64,000 nucleotides of DNA from Parapristionchus giblindavisi. Taxonomy: Eukaryota; Nematoda; Chromadorea; Rhabditida; Diplogasteridae. This document shows, one piece after another, positions 26,330 through 39,489 of the stretch (position 1 is its first letter; every line of letters begins with the position of its first letter). The position numbers were made by a program, and so were the translations under genes. The notes below the pieces were generated by a model, which saw only the letters and a program-made list of their open reading frames with translations, was not told the origin of the DNA and did no database searches. The stretch covers positions 372,001 through 436,000 of the forward strand of contig CALSFV010000018.1 in assembly GCA_943737045.1 (NCBI GenBank), read 5' to 3'.

Positions 26330-27480
26330 TTCAGCCAAATCTGACAACGTCGGATTTGGCATGCCAATAAAGAAGTGTGCAATGTTGTCATGTGCATGAA
26401 ATTGTACATTTGCCAATATTGATACTTTATTTATTGTCTTCTAGTGAGATACAACAAATTGACAAAAAAGCAATGTTCAATGTTGGCAGAGTTCTCGCTG
26501 CCAAAAATGCATTGTGAATAATTGGCAAGAGGGTGAGGTAGGGGGTGTTGCCAAAAATGACGATAGCCATTTTGTCAGGGACTATGGAGACAAATTTGAC
26601 GAAGTAAATGTTGGCATTGCCAATAATGAAGGAAGCACAATTGGCGGAAATGTTCAAATTCATTTCTGCCAATTATGATGAGATCAGATTTGGCAAGTTA
26701 CATTTCCGGATTGAATGCCAAAGTTGCAATGTTCAAATTTGGCACTAGATGTAAAATTTCGAAATGCCATTTTTGACTCCTTCATTATTGGCAGAAAGGC
26801 TTAACTCAGAATTCGCCAAATATGACATCGTCAAAAATGGCAGAAATTTCGCGCAGTTGATAACATGCCAAATTTGACATCGTCATAATTGGGACAAATG
26901 TGACGAAGTCAAAATTGGCGAAGTCATGAGCGTGCCAAAAATGACAACGTCAAAGTTGGCGAAGTCATGAGAGTGCCAAAAATGACGACGTCAAAGTTGG
27001 CGAAGTCATGAGCGTGCCAAAAATGACAATGTCAAATTTGGGACAAATTCGACGAAGTCAAAGTTGGCGAAGTTGAAAAGTGCCAAAAATGACGAAGTCA
27101 AAGTTGGCGAAGTCATGAGCGCGCCAAAAATGACGAAGTCAAATTTGGCGAAGTCATGAATATGCCAAAAGTGACAACGTCAAAGTTGGCGAAGTCATGA
27201 GCGTGCCAAAAATGACAACGTCAAAGTTGGGACAAATTCGACGAAGTCAAAGTTGGCGAAGTTAAAAAGTGCCAAAAATGACGAAGTCAAAGTTGGCGAA
27301 GTCATGAGCGTGCCAAAAATGACGAAGTCAAATTTGGCGAAGTCATGAATATGCCAAAAATGACAACGTCAAAGTTGGCAAAGTCATGAGCGTGCCAAAA
27401 ATGACAACGTCAAAGTTGGGACAAATTCGACGAAGTCAAAGTTGGCAGACTGTTGCCAATTTTGACGTCGTCATTTTTGG
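26330..27480 (+). repeat. left-arm tandem repeat, about 39-bp units
   Basis: Units such as TTGGCGAAGTCATGAGCGTG followed by CCAAAAATGACAACGTCAAAG are regular from about 26900 to 27440. Variants end GGGACAAATTCGACGAAG. Before 26900 the same GCCAA/TTGGC vocabulary is spread at irregular spacing. Each unit contains opposed TTGGC and GCCAA boxes and ATGAC..GTC half-sites. Confidence 0.85.
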
Positions 27481-28549
27481 CACATTTTTGAGAACTAGTA
27501 ATGTTTCTTATTGAAATGATACAGCCTTTTGTGCACAAGACGCCGAGCGGCCACAGAAAGTGTAACGCGAAATTAGGCCCAAATTATGTCAAAATGGCTC
27601 AAATCTGATTGAAATCTTGAAAGGGACATGAGTGGGTTTCTTCGGAGCAGGCCAAACTTTGGAACAAACGAAAGGAAAATTTGAATAATAACAACTAGTA
27701 AAGAGCAATAAGAACAATTACAAAGACGTTTAGAGTAGCACATCATGATCGAGTTGTGTGCACGCGGCGCATCATTTATTTCGGAGCGAATGTCCGAATA
27801 GAGGTAGTGTTCATTAGCTTTTGAAGTGGGGATTTTCGAGTAGTTTAACACAATTCGATTATGATGCACTACAGAATGTTTTTAAAAACGTTACAAAAAA
27901 GGTGTGTGTGTACACAATTAAAAGAGGAATGGTAAGGGGTTTAGAGACTACCGAGGTCACATAATCAGGTCTCATCGTAGTAGCGGTTAGTCTCTTCTTA
28001 GCCTCTTCTTCTTCTCCTTTGCTGATCCCGAAGGTGCATCGTCATCGTCATTCCTGTAAAAGAAAACAAACATAAATAAATAAATAAATATTGATTTTCA
28101 CAGATCTTGCTCTTACTGGTACTCCGGGTTTGCAGGGTAATATTAGAGTAAGTAGCGTGAAAAAGTAACTTACTTTATACTTACTTTTTTCCCTATATGC
28201 TCATGAAAGAGCAAAACAGGAACAAAAAAGTAAGTATAAAGTAAGTTACATTTGCGCACTACTTACTATGATGCAAAACCGGAGTACCGTATTTTGAACA
28301 CCGCATTTTTTTATTTTATAAGAGTGTATTTGGAAGATAGAACACCTGTGCTTGGTGTGAAAAGGTGCAAACGTGATTTTCAATAAACTGTAAAATATGT
28401 CTCCGGACACGTTTACATTTTTTTATAACTTTTGATCCAGGAAAGCAATCAAGCTGATCTTTTCAGTCAATGTACATACTTTATTAAGGAATACAACCAT
28501 GATGTGTTGGTGATATTACATTAGTTACATTACATTGCGTAGTGGTGAC

Positions 28550-30048
28550 GCAATCGAATTACACTTTTTTGTAAAATTGTATTTCTTTAGTCGGAAGTCC
28601 TGTTCTTCTGAAACATTATGAGAGTGTAGAACCCCACTAGGGCTGCACAGCCAAACAATCCGGAATAGCTCCGACTCCGATTTCAAGCTGTAGCAGGGTT
28701 TCAACTTTGACCCCCATACTTTATAACTCATGGCGCGTTAAAATGTGGTGGTAAACCGAAAAAAAAAGCGACTTTCCGAGTGTTAAAATGCATCCTGGAA
28801 AACCGAAAATGGAAAGTCGATATTTGAATTCGCGGGCGCGAATAATGTGCGGGAATTCAAATTTGCACTCGCGACTGCGAGTTTCCGATGTAAAAAGACG
28901 AAAAGTGAAAGAAAAAGGAATTCCGGATTTACTTTCGTTTTTTAAACATAGAAATTGGCAGTCGAGAAGTCGGAATTTGAATTCCCGCACATTATTCGCG
29001 CCCGCGAATTTAAATATCGACTTTCCATTTTCTGTTTTCCAGGGTACATTTCAACACTCGGAAAGTCGCTTTTTTCGGTTTTCCACTACATTTTAACGCG
29101 CCATCAGCTTCTAGATGTGCTAACGACCCGTTCTAAAACGAGTGCTAAAACTATGCTAGTGGCGAGTAATGTTTATCCCCAGATTATGGTAGTTATAGAT
29201 CGTCATTTGCCCTCAGGGCATAAATTAATTTTTTTTTGTTGGGATGACCGATTTTGAGACACTACAATTCAGAGGGCAGGTCTTCTAAAATTATGATTCC
29301 TGCGGAAGCAGCTTGGACATGTATCATATATTTATTTCCCTTATGTTGGTTTGGTTACGATTCCCTTCAGACCCGTAGCAAAAGTTATGCTAAGGTTTAC
29401 TCGGTTTCAGCGATCAAAGATCGAAATCCAAAGATCAAAGATCGAAGTTCAGCAATAGTGTAAAAACTTTGTGAACATCTCTAACGTGCATAGGCGCTTT
29501 GCAAATAAGAGATTTCATCAATAGAGGCCCAGGGATGAGAGCAGTGAGAGAGAAAGCACAAGAGCGCGCACCGAGTAGACCTCAGCATAACTTTTGCTAT
29601 GAGTCTGAAAGGAATCGGAACCAAACCAAAATAAGGGAAATAAATATATGATACATTGCAAAGCTGCTAGCGTAGGAACCATAATTTTAGAAGACCTGCA
29701 TTCTGAACTGTAGGGTTTCAAACTCGGTCATCCCAACAAAAAAATTATTTTATGCCCTGAGGGCAAATGACGAGCTATGACTACCATAATCTGGGGATAA
29801 ACATTACTCGCCACTACCATCATTTTAGCACTTAGTACGGGTCATCAGCACATCTAGAAGCTGAGTTATAAAGTATGGGGGTCAAAAGTTGAAACCCTGC
29901 TACAGCTAGAAATCGAAGTCGGAGCTATTCCGGATTGTTTGGCTGTGCAGCCCTAGTGGGGTTCTACACTCTCATAATGTTTCAGAAGAACAGGACTTCC
30001 GACTAAAGAAATACAATTTTACAAAAAAGTGTAATTCAAACGAAAAGA
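28550..30048. mobile_element. nested foldback inside the left arm
   Basis: Inverted arms of about 180 bp (GAAACATTATGAGAGTGTAG ... at 28605, mirrored at about 29985) flank further mirrored blocks: a TCGCGGGCGCGAATAATGTG block near 28830 and 28995, and AAAATTATGATTCCTGCGGAAG-like sequence near 29290 mirrored near 29680. A related single arm, in the same rather than the inverted orientation, is at 39370-39490 in the right arm. It is therefore a separately inserted element, not part of the original palindrome. Confidence 0.65.
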
Positions 30049-31876
30049 TCGCTATGTATATCGCATTTATCGGTACGTAATCTAAATTATTATGATGTAA
30101 ATCTACACATAAAACACTCATTATCAATTTCAAAAGTCATTATCAATTTCAAAAGCGTCATATGGGGCCGTGAGAGAATCGATCAAGGGACGGCACAGCT
30201 TGATATGCTCAATTTTTCTACTTCGGATTTAGGACTATGCTTATGACGATGTACATAGTCATTTTGCATATAGTTGCGGCGTTGAGGCCCAACGCCATCG
30301 CATCGAAATCACGTTTTAAATTGCTTCTATTGCATATTAATGATAAAATTAGCGGACTATGTCCTCCGGGGTGGCGTACATGGTTCATGGTTACCCCAAG
30401 GGATAGATCAACCCTTAAATTTTTGAAAAAGTTAGTTACCCACCCCCCCCCCCCCAGAATTTCAAAAATGTCAAGTTGTGTAAGATGATTCAAAAAATGC
30501 ATCATTTCAAAAAATGTTTTTTCGCCACATTCTCCTGAGAACATCAATCCATAATCAAACAAAAATTGACCGAAAAAACCAATAATAATTATCGTGTTTG
30601 CTAGAACCATACGTGGGCAACCTTTGTCGCTGGAACTTAAAATCAGGTGGGCAGGACGCAAAAATCAAGAGGGTGGCGCCGAAATTTTGGCGAACTGTTT
30701 TTTTTTTCATTTTTAGTGAATTATGTCAAAATCGCATACTAAAACTGGGTGGGTTTTGTCGCTTCAAGTAGGTTCCAACCCAATCATATCCAAATGAAAA
30801 CAAAATCAGAAAAATCGATGAAAGGTAAATGAATAAATCGATATTCACCTGATTTCCACCGTATCCGTGACAGGGCGTCGCTCCGACATTGCTCGGAATC
30901 GCACGGCCCATCGTGTCGAAGCACATGCCTGAGTATCAATTAATTATTATAGTTAAGATTAATCAATAAAGTAAGATAGAGATCCATGGCTATCTTCTAC
31001 CGTAATTTAGTTAGTTCGCAATAACCAAGTCCCGTCAGTTGGAATCTACTAGTGTACTTAAAATTAGTTTACGATAACAACTCCTACAGTAGTTCAGTCA
31101 GTCCACGATAGCCAACAGTCGTGCTACCGTATCCTCTACTCACCAGTCGCTGCGTTATTCGCCTCGCCCCACACATTATTCTCGGGCAGCAGAGGGTAGC
31201 TCTCGGGCACGTCGTACGCAACGTTCTCCATGTACCTGTAATACACATAAATTAATACCGTAATAAGCTGCAGTCAAATTTATACCGTAATACGCTACAC
31301 AAATGTTGTGATCAAGAACGCCAATTACTCTACTATAATCCAGAAGATCAATAAATAATAGCACAAATCGATAACTTAATTTATCAATCGATAATTTGGA
31401 TACTTCACACATACATTACATAACCTATGGATAAGCAAGCTGCGCATAGATTAAGAAAGAAGAATTAGATTATAGAAAATGAGGATATTGATGCAAATAT
31501 TTAAGAGAAAATTTTACAATTCCCGAATACTCTACATACATCAAGATAACTTTATTGATCGAAAAAATATTAATTATTGATTGAATAAGTATATTACCAC
31601 TTGAATGGCTTGCACTGTAGGGCAGAGATGTCGCCGGATTGACGGTGCTGGCCGGAGGGCTCTCTGAATTGAATTCGAGAGTGAATAAGATCGACCAGTT
31701 GCATGAATCGGATAGTTCGAACTAACAAAAGTAAACGTGACCTCACAACCGCAGAGTGTAATTGTAAGCATACATTTTCATACCCACATAATGCGAGGAT
31801 CGACCCACTATATGAGGATACACTACATATCAGATAATCAACCAACAATTATAATATTATTTATGTAGAACAAGAC

Positions 31877-33496
31877 TAGCAGTGCTAGGGGGATCCATTA
31901 ATTTTTTTTTACTTCTGAGCGTTTCATTATTATACTTGAAGCACGGGAGGAGCATTGCGCTAGCGCGGAAGGGTGCTGCGCACCCTTCCGCATAGAATGC
32001 TCGAGTCGCCAAGTATGGACACTTTTCTCTTGTTTATTAGACAATTTGTCGAAAAAATATATGAAAAACGACAACATAAAACTATTTGCTTTGAATTTTG
32101 AACGGCAAAATTACTTGGAAGCAGTTGTCGTAAGCTTTTGATTGTTTTGGGGGGGACACCCCCCCCCCAACCCCCCATTTTCTATATTACATGACATGAA
32201 ACTCATTCGTGGACTCGTTCATAAGCTTTCCGACATTGTCTTAGGATCAATGTTTGTCTCACTATTATCGAAAAATTTCGTTGAACTGAATGAATGTCGT
32301 TACAGATATCAATTGAAACGAAGTAAGAGTTAAGAGTCATGCATGACATATTTTCCTGCTCAGAATGACTCAAAACAAGTTGTTTCATCATTCTTGACAC
32401 GAAAAACTACCCTAGAACACTTTCTTTCAGTCAGGAAAAATCAGCAAAAGTTTTGGATCGAACCGGGGTTCGAACCCGCTCGGTGATTTTAGAGTGGTAC
32501 CTCTTTACCTCGACGCCATGGGTTCATTTTGTTTCTAAATATAGTCATATTATACACCAATCGACGCGTAAAGAGTGGGGCTACAACTTTCTTTGCCATA
32601 TAAAACGCGTAAAACAAATTTGAAGATAAATTTACCTTCAAAAACTGGCAAAATAGTGTTTTCTCACCTTTTCGGCGATTTTTCGCGGTACAAAGAGGTC
32701 GTGCGGAGGTGAACTGACATAATTTTTCTAAATCAGTTTTTCAAGCTCTACAAGATGGGCATAGTTTGGTAGAATAAAAAAGGTGCGAAATTTCAGTTTT
32801 TTGAAAAAGTTTAAAATCGACCATTTTTCGCGACCGCACAGCTCCGCGAATACTAAACCAAATGAGTTGGGTCTAAAAGCGAAAAGTTGCGCCTCATCGA
32901 CTTCCACAATTTAGTTTCAGGAGCCGGGACGCGAAAATCACGTTGAATAGGTAAAAATCGCGAAAAACCTACTTCCCGGTTTTCTTCACAGACCTATTTC
33001 GTCATCACCAAGCCCGTTTCAGGGCACGACACTAGTGCCAAAAGATGCGCCGTAAAAAGTTGTTTAACATATGTCTCAACCAGAAAAAGTTATGGGCGAT
33101 TTTTTGAGTTGTCATATTTACCGATTTCGATTTTCGGGTTTTTTTGCTCTCCGTCAACTTCGAACGTTAATTTCACGGCAACCCGTGTTCGGGAAAAATC
33201 GGCAAAAATAAAAATTAGATTGCCCCAAGTCTTGTGGTCAGTTCCATACCCGAACTTGCAATTTTTGATATAGTTATCACCAAGTTCTGCGCCAAAATGT
33301 GCAAAAAACCCGAGAGCCGGCGTTTCACCTAAAAGACGGCTCCGGATCGGCTCGGGACCAGTGCCATTCGATCCGGCGTGGTCGAAAACCTCAGTAGCCG
33401 GAATCTGGTATAAATCACCCAACATCCTGATAGAACAAATTTGAAAAAACCTATCCCAGTAAATCGGTCGAATTGCGATCTTTTATATAGGGGTTA
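31877..33496. mobile_element. 1.62-kb left-arm-only insertion
   Basis: The right arm has an uninterrupted site (GAAACGTCTTGTTCTACATA at 35526-35545). The left arm has the same site split, with only an AC repeated at the junctions. There are no obvious terminal inverted repeats. Near the left end is a strong hairpin, GCGGAAGGGTGC-TGC-GCACCCTTCCGC (31967-31993). Further in are a C-rich run (32154-32177) and a tRNA-like block with a perfect B box GGGTTCGAACCCC on the minus strand (about 32522-32455). A minus-strand open frame of 111 codons at 33425-33090 has no recognisable relative and no proven coding character. Confidence 0.6.
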
Positions 33497-34471
33497 ACGT
33501 TTCAAGAAAAGGTTTCTCCTACGATTTCGAATTCACATTTGTTTACCAGAGGAACAGTATTTAGCAAGAGCTGAAAGTTCATATAAAATCAATATATACC
33601 TGATATAGTAGTACTTTCCATAGTCGTCCATCCAAGTCTTGACTACTCGAACCATGCTCTGCAAATGAATCAATCAATCAGTGAATCAATCAATCATCAT
33701 TCATTCAATTCATTTATAAATGCTTATTCGATTGAAGGAAAAAAAACTCTTCAAATTGACACAAAAAGATCGCTAGTACACCTTGTTGGTTATATCTTGG
33801 TATAACAGTTCAAACTAATCAGAGCAGAAAAAAGACTGAGTTCTGTTCTTCACACAATATTTCTCTTCTTTTTAACATAAGTAAAGCAGGAAATACGTGC
33901 AATAACATTAATGGAACACCCTCAGTTAATTGGACCCTCCGCTTTGGCAACGATCTCTCGTAGACAAAGAAAACGTGGGAGTAATGGCATAGTGGAGAGT
34001 TTCAAATTAGCTCGGGGTGTGACTTTAAACAAAACAACAATTCCCGCCAATTAAATTTCAGCAAACCAGCATGATTCCCTCCCCTCCCATCTAACACTCA
34101 GACGACAAGGAATCGGATAAATTGTACAAACATAGTCTAATAATGTTACATAGAAATGAATAATTGGCTGATGCACATTAAATTTAAAATTATAAAATTT
34201 TAATCAAAGCTCGCTTTAACTCTGACTAGCAATGATGCCTTTGAGAGATACGTACCGTAAAGGACTTACTCTTTCGAATGGAAATGGCGTCGAGGATTAA
34301 GCGTCCATGTCTCGGTTGTCAATCGAGAACGATCCCACGCGTCTTCGTCGTCCATCTTAGAAGGAGAAGAAGTAATTATAATAAACTGAAGATCGAAGAA
34401 CTTTATACAGAACGCAGCGAAAATAAATATGAATAGTTTTCTATTTTTTAAAAACAAAACACGAATTTCAA

Positions 34472-34579
34472 AAATGCGACCGTAACTTACGACTGTGTTT
34501 TAGTCTAAAAGTTTGATGTTTTTCCATACAATAAGAAGTGTACGCAATTGTTATCATGAACTGAAAAGTGTCGTGAAGT
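34472..34579. other. central spacer of the giant palindrome
   Basis: The arms end at CACGAATTTCAAA (left) and TTTGAAATTCGTG (right). The spacer between is unique AT-rich sequence, starting AATGCGACCGTAACTTACGA. Transcription across it would give a hairpin RNA with this as the loop. Confidence 0.8.
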
Positions 34580-35958
34580 GTTTGAAATTCGTGTTTTGTT
34601 TTTAAAAAATAGAAAACTATTCATATTTATTTTCGCTGCGTTCTGTATAAAGTTCTTCAATCTTCAGTTTATTATAATTACTTCTTCTCCTTCTAAGATG
34701 GACGACGAAGACGCGTGGTATCGTTCTCGATTGACAACCGAGACATGGACGCTTAATCCTCGACGCCATTTCCATTCGAAAGAGTAAGTCCTTTACGGTA
34801 CGTATCTCTCAAAGGCATAGAGCATCATTGCTAGTCAGAGTTAAAGCGAGCTTTGATTAAAATTTTATAGTTTTAACTTTAATGTGCATCAGCCAACTAT
34901 TCATTTCTATGTTCGTACAATTTATCCGATTCCTTGTCGTCTGAGTGTTAGACGGGAGGGGAGGGAATCATGCTGGTTTGCTGAAATTTAATTGGCGGGA
35001 ATTGTTGTTTTGTTTAAAGTCACACCCCGAGCTAATTTGAAACTCTCCACTATGCCATTACTCCCACGCTTTCTTTGTCTACGAGAGATCGTTGCCAAAG
35101 CGGAGGGTCCAATTAACTGAGGGTGTTCTATTAATGTTATTGCACGTATTTCCTGTTTTACTTATGTTAAAAAAATAAGAGAAATATTGTGTGAAGAACA
35201 GAACTCAGTCTTTTTTCTGCTCTGATTAGTTTGAACTGTTATACCAAGATATAACCAACAAGGTGTACTAGCGATCTTTTTGTGTCAATTTGAAGAGTTT
35301 TTTATATCCTTCAATCGAATAAGCATTTATAAATGAATTGAATGAATGATGATTGATTGATTCATTTGCAGAGCATGGTTCGAGTAGTCAAGACTTGGAT
35401 GGACGACTATGGAAAGTACTACTATATCAGGTATATATCGATTTTATATGAACTTTCAGCTCTTGCTAAATACTGTTCCTCTGGTAAACAAATGTGAATT
35501 CGAAATCGTAGGAGAAACTTTTTCTTGAAACGTCTTGTTCTACATAAACAATATTATAATTGTTGGTTGATTATCTGATATGTAGTGTATCCTCATATAG
35601 TGGGTCGATCCTCGCATTATGTGGGTATGAAAATGTATGCTTACAATTACACTCTGCGGTTGTGAGGTCACGTTTACTTTTGTTAGTTCGAACTATCCGA
35701 TTCATGCAACTGGTCGATCTTATTCACTCTCGAATTCAATTCAGAGAGCCCTCCGGCCAGCACCGTCAATCCGGTGACATCTCTGCCCTACAGTGCAAGC
35801 CATTCAAGTGGTAATATACTTATTCAATCAATAATTAATATTTTTTCGATCAATAAAGTTATCTTGATGTATGTAGAGTATTCGGGAATTGTAAAATTTT
35901 CTCTTAAATATTTGCATCAATATCCTCATTTTCTATAATCTAATTCTTCTTTCTTAAT

Positions 35959-36150
35959 CATACATGGGCGGGGTACCTGGAGCTCGACTCTACAGGGGCC
36001 ATCCGAACGAAAAATGGTTAAATTTACAGGGGGCTTTCCGCTTTTTCGCCAAATATTTCACCTAAACGTGTATTTTACAGGGAGCATTCCACAAATTTTC
36101 GAAAAGCCCTAATTTTACAGGGGGCACCCCCATGTCGGCGCCCATGTATG
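35959..36150. mobile_element. 192-bp hAT-like MITE, right arm only
   Basis: Perfect 12-bp terminal repeats CATACATGGGCG / CGCCCATGTATG are flanked by an 8-bp duplication TTCTTAAT (35951-35958 and 36151-36158), the size typical of hAT elements. Inside are four degenerate repeats built on TTTACAGGGGGC. The left arm has the empty site near 31455. Confidence 0.85.
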
Positions 36151-37194
36151 TTCTTAATCTATGCGCAGCTTGCTTATCCATAGGTTATGTAATGTATGTG
36201 TGAAGTATCCAAATTATCGATTGATAAATTAAGTTATCGATTTGTGCTATTATTTATTGATCTTCTGGATTATAGTAGAGTAATTGGCGTTCTTGATCAC
36301 AACATTTGTGTAGCGTATTACGGTATAAATTTGACTGCAGCTTATTACGGTATTAATTTATGTGTATTACAGGTACATGGAGAACGTTGCGTACGACGTG
36401 CCCGAGAGCTACCCTCTGCTGCCCGAGAATAATGTGTGGGGCGAGGCGAATAACGCAGCGACTGGTGAGTAGAGGATACGGTAGCACGACTGTTGGCTAT
36501 CGTGGACTGACTGAACTACTGTAGGAGTTGTTATCGTAAACTAATTTTAAGTACACTAGTAGATTCCAACTGACGGGACTTGGTTATTGCGAACTAACTA
36601 AATTACGGTAGAAGATAGCCATGGATCTCTATCTTACTTTATTGATTAATCTTAACTATAATAATTAATTGATACTCAGGCATGTGCTTCGACACGATGG
36701 GCCGTGCGATTCCGAGCAATGTCGGAGCGACGCCCTGTCACGGATACGGTGGAAATCAGGTGAATATCGATTTATTCATTTACCTTTCATCGATTTTTCT
36801 GATTTTGTTTTCATTTGGATATGATTGGGTTGGAACCTACTTGAAGCGATTTTGACATAATTCACTAAAAATGAAAAAAAAAAACAGTTCGCCAAAATTT
36901 CGGCGCCACCCTCTTGATTTTTGCGTCCTGCCCACCTGATTTTAAGTTCCAGTGACAAAGGTTGCCCACGTATGGTTCTAGCAAACACGATAATTATTAT
37001 TGTTTTTTTCGGTCAATTTTTGTTTGATTATGGATTGATGTTCTCAGGAGAATGTGGCGAAAAAACATTTTTTGAAATGATGCATTTTTTGAATCATCTC
37101 ACACAACTTGACATTTTTGAAATTCTGGGGAGTGGGTAACTAACTTTTTCAAAAATTTAAGAGTGGATCTATCCCTTGGGGTAACCATGAACCA

Positions 37195-37384
37195 TAGGTG
37201 GGCACGCTGGGGGAAAGGCTGTGCGCAAACCGGGGAAGGGTGAGGCAAGGCTGTGCGCATGGCTATTTTTTGACGAATTCGACTGGAAATTGTCCGATTT
37301 TTGCGAGGAAAGGCTATGCGCAAATCCCTCATGGGAAGGCAAGGCTGTGCGCAAAAAATATTCGTTTTCACGCGCCCACCTATG
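37195..37384. mobile_element. 190-bp Mutator-like MITE, right arm only (copy B)
   Basis: Ends TAGGTGGGCACGC / GCGCCCACCTATG, flanked by the 10-bp duplication CCATGAACCA (37185-37194 and 37385-37394). Interior matches copy A at 20599. The left arm carries a single uninterrupted copy of the target (mirrored, around 30384-30393). Confidence 0.85.
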
Positions 37385-37899
37385 CCATGAACCATGTACG
37401 CCACCCCGGAGGACATAGTCCGCTAATTTTAGCATTAATATGCAATAGAAGCAATTTAAATCGTGATTTCCACGAGACGGCGTTGGGCCTCAACGCCGCA
37501 ACTATATCACGCCTGTCACGAGAGAATCGAGCTAAAATGGCAATTCTTCGGAATGGACCGAAAATCATGAAATGAGTTAGCATCAGTTTTCGGTACCTCT
37601 AGGCATGCCCTACCATCCCCCAAAGTCCCATTGTGTAAATATCATTCTGGAGCTCCCTACACCGGGTCGGTCATCCGGGAACCCAACTTTGAACTCAAAT
37701 ATCTCGGTTCAGGTATATTTCTGTGAAAAACTACCACGAGGGAATCCCCCGCTATTTTTCCGTGCTCTATCGATCTAAACAAACCAGAGGTCATGAAAGT
37801 ACTTCCGAACAGCGCTCACTATGGGCCAAATAACTGAAAACCTGCCGATTCGGCGCGGCAAAGCCTGAAATATGTTATGTAACTTTTCGAGGGCTACAA

Positions 37900-39040
37900 A
37901 ATGAGTGGTTTACGAATAAAATACGTCCATGGAGACTTGTGGATCATCCCCTTGGAAATTTCCTGATGATTTGAAGTCATTTACGCCACCCATAATCTCT
38001 CGTTTTACAGATGCCGGTTCGAACTGTAATTCGTGAATGAAAACTGTCGACATTGTAACTTTTTGATTGAGAAAATAGGCTTTGTAACGTGCAACTCGTG
38101 AACAAAGTCTCGTAACTGTTTTGACTAAAACCCTGATCAAAGAACCACTCAATTGGAATTATGGAAATGGAACGAGTGATTTGAGAACAAGAGATGCAAA
38201 TCCGAGGATATGAAAAACGAGTCTGAGACCCAATTAGCATAGAATGTTTCGATGAAAACCAACGTTTCGGAACCGAGATTTCGGAACCAACGTTTCGGAA
38301 CCAGAGTTCGGAACCAACGTTTCAGTGTCGTTATCATTTTTCGGAACGAGCAAGGCCCTGCAAGATTTTTTTAATGAGATCTAGAGTCGATCACCCTGTT
38401 GCCCTGTTGGGAGGAACGATTTGCATTATTTCATTCTATCACCATGTGTCTAGCGATTTGCATGTCTACTAGGATTCCAAATCTCGGTTCCAAAACGTTG
38501 GTTCCGAAACGTTGGTTTTCATCAAAAAGTTCTACGCTAATTGGGTCTCAGACTCGTTTTCCATAACCTCGGATTTGCATCCCTTGTTCTCAAATCACTC
38601 GTTCCATTTCCATAATTCCAATCGAGTGGTTCTTTGATCAGGGTTTTAGTCAAAACGGTTCTCAAAGATTGCGTTCCGCACGAAAGGGTTCTAGTACCGT
38701 ATTTCCGAAGAATGGATTCTCAGATTAGAGTTCTGATTGAATTAGTTTTCATTCACGAATTACAATTCGTATCGGCATCGTTTTACACACTCTCTCGCAT
38801 ATTCCTTTTCATTCCATTCCATTCCATTCAACACCGCACGGTCTCGAGCGCGCGGTGCGGAATGAAACATATCGTTTTCTCCCTTTCTCTTCCCTGTATT
38901 TCTTTCACTCTCCGACGAGAGAGTGTGTGAAATGAGAGATTGTGGTTGGGCGAAAATGACTTCAAATCATCAGGAAATTTCAAAGGGGATGATCCACACA
39001 TCTCCATGGACGTACAAACTGTGATCGATTCTCTCACGGC
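37900..39040. mobile_element. nested foldback inside the right arm (first)
   Basis: GGAGACTTGTGGATCATCCC at about 37931 is mirrored by GGGATGATCCACACATCTCC at about 38985. Inside, CCAACGTTTCGGAACC words are mirrored around about 38400, and an ATGGAATGAA/TTCATTCCAT-type run lies near 38810. There is no counterpart in the left arm. Confidence 0.65.
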
Positions 39041-39489
39041 CCCCTATGACGCTTTTGAAATTAATAATGACACTTGAGATTTTGAGAAGGATGAGTGTTT
39101 TATGTATAGATTTACATCATAATAATTTAGATTACGTACCGATAAAAGCGATATACAGTGTAGCCTAAAAGTCATGGGACACTTTTTCACTTTTTTTATA
39201 ACTTTTGATCCAGAAAAGCAATCAAGCTGATCTTTTGAGTCAATGTACAGAATTTATCAAGGGATACAACCATGATGTGTTGGTGTAATTGATTTAGTTC
39301 AGTGATGCGTAGTGATGACGCTATCGAAATAGATTTTTTTGAAAATTTACATTTCTTTAGTGAAAGATCCTGTTCTTCTGAAACATTGTGAGAGTGGAGA
39401 CCCCCACTAGGGCTTCACAGTCACACAATCCAGAATGGCTCCGATTCCGATTTCAAGCTGTAGCATGGTCGCAACTTTGACCCCCAAAA

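Larger units (their letters stand above)
27987..34355 (-). pseudogene. captured polypeptide GalNAc-transferase exons, left arm
   Basis: Mirror set of the right-arm exons on the minus strand: 34355-about 34272, 33653-33597 region, 31663-31598, 31235-31144 and 30928-30849, with a terminal exon 28053-27987. They encode the end of a GALNT catalytic domain (VRVVKTWMDDYGKYYY; LQCKPFKW; YMENVAYDVPE) and the start of the ricin-type lectin domain (CFDTMGRA ... CHGYGGNQ). Splice sites and frames are preserved. Compared with the right arm, the first exon has Asp in place of Tyr (DAWD versus DAWY) and the last exon ends KKKRLRRD instead of KKKRRRRL. The intron between the second and third exons contains a 1.6-kb arm-specific insertion. 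Most of the catalytic domain and nearly all of the lectin domain are absent, so it cannot encode a working transferase. Confidence 0.75.

Noticed and set aside
26330..27480. A CRISPR-like array
   Set aside because: Units are contiguous and similar along their whole length, with no unique spacers, and the genome is eukaryotic.
27573..27869. A 98-codon open frame present almost unchanged in both arms (mirror at 41104-41400)
   Set aside because: Its conservation is explained by the near identity of the arms. It lies just downstream of the last captured exon, has no signal or domain, and starts within likely 3' UTR sequence.
33090..33425. A 111-codon minus-strand frame in the left-arm insertion
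   Set aside because: No recognisable family, no splice or start context, and the sequence belongs to an insertion that also holds tRNA-like and hairpin DNA. Length alone is not enough.
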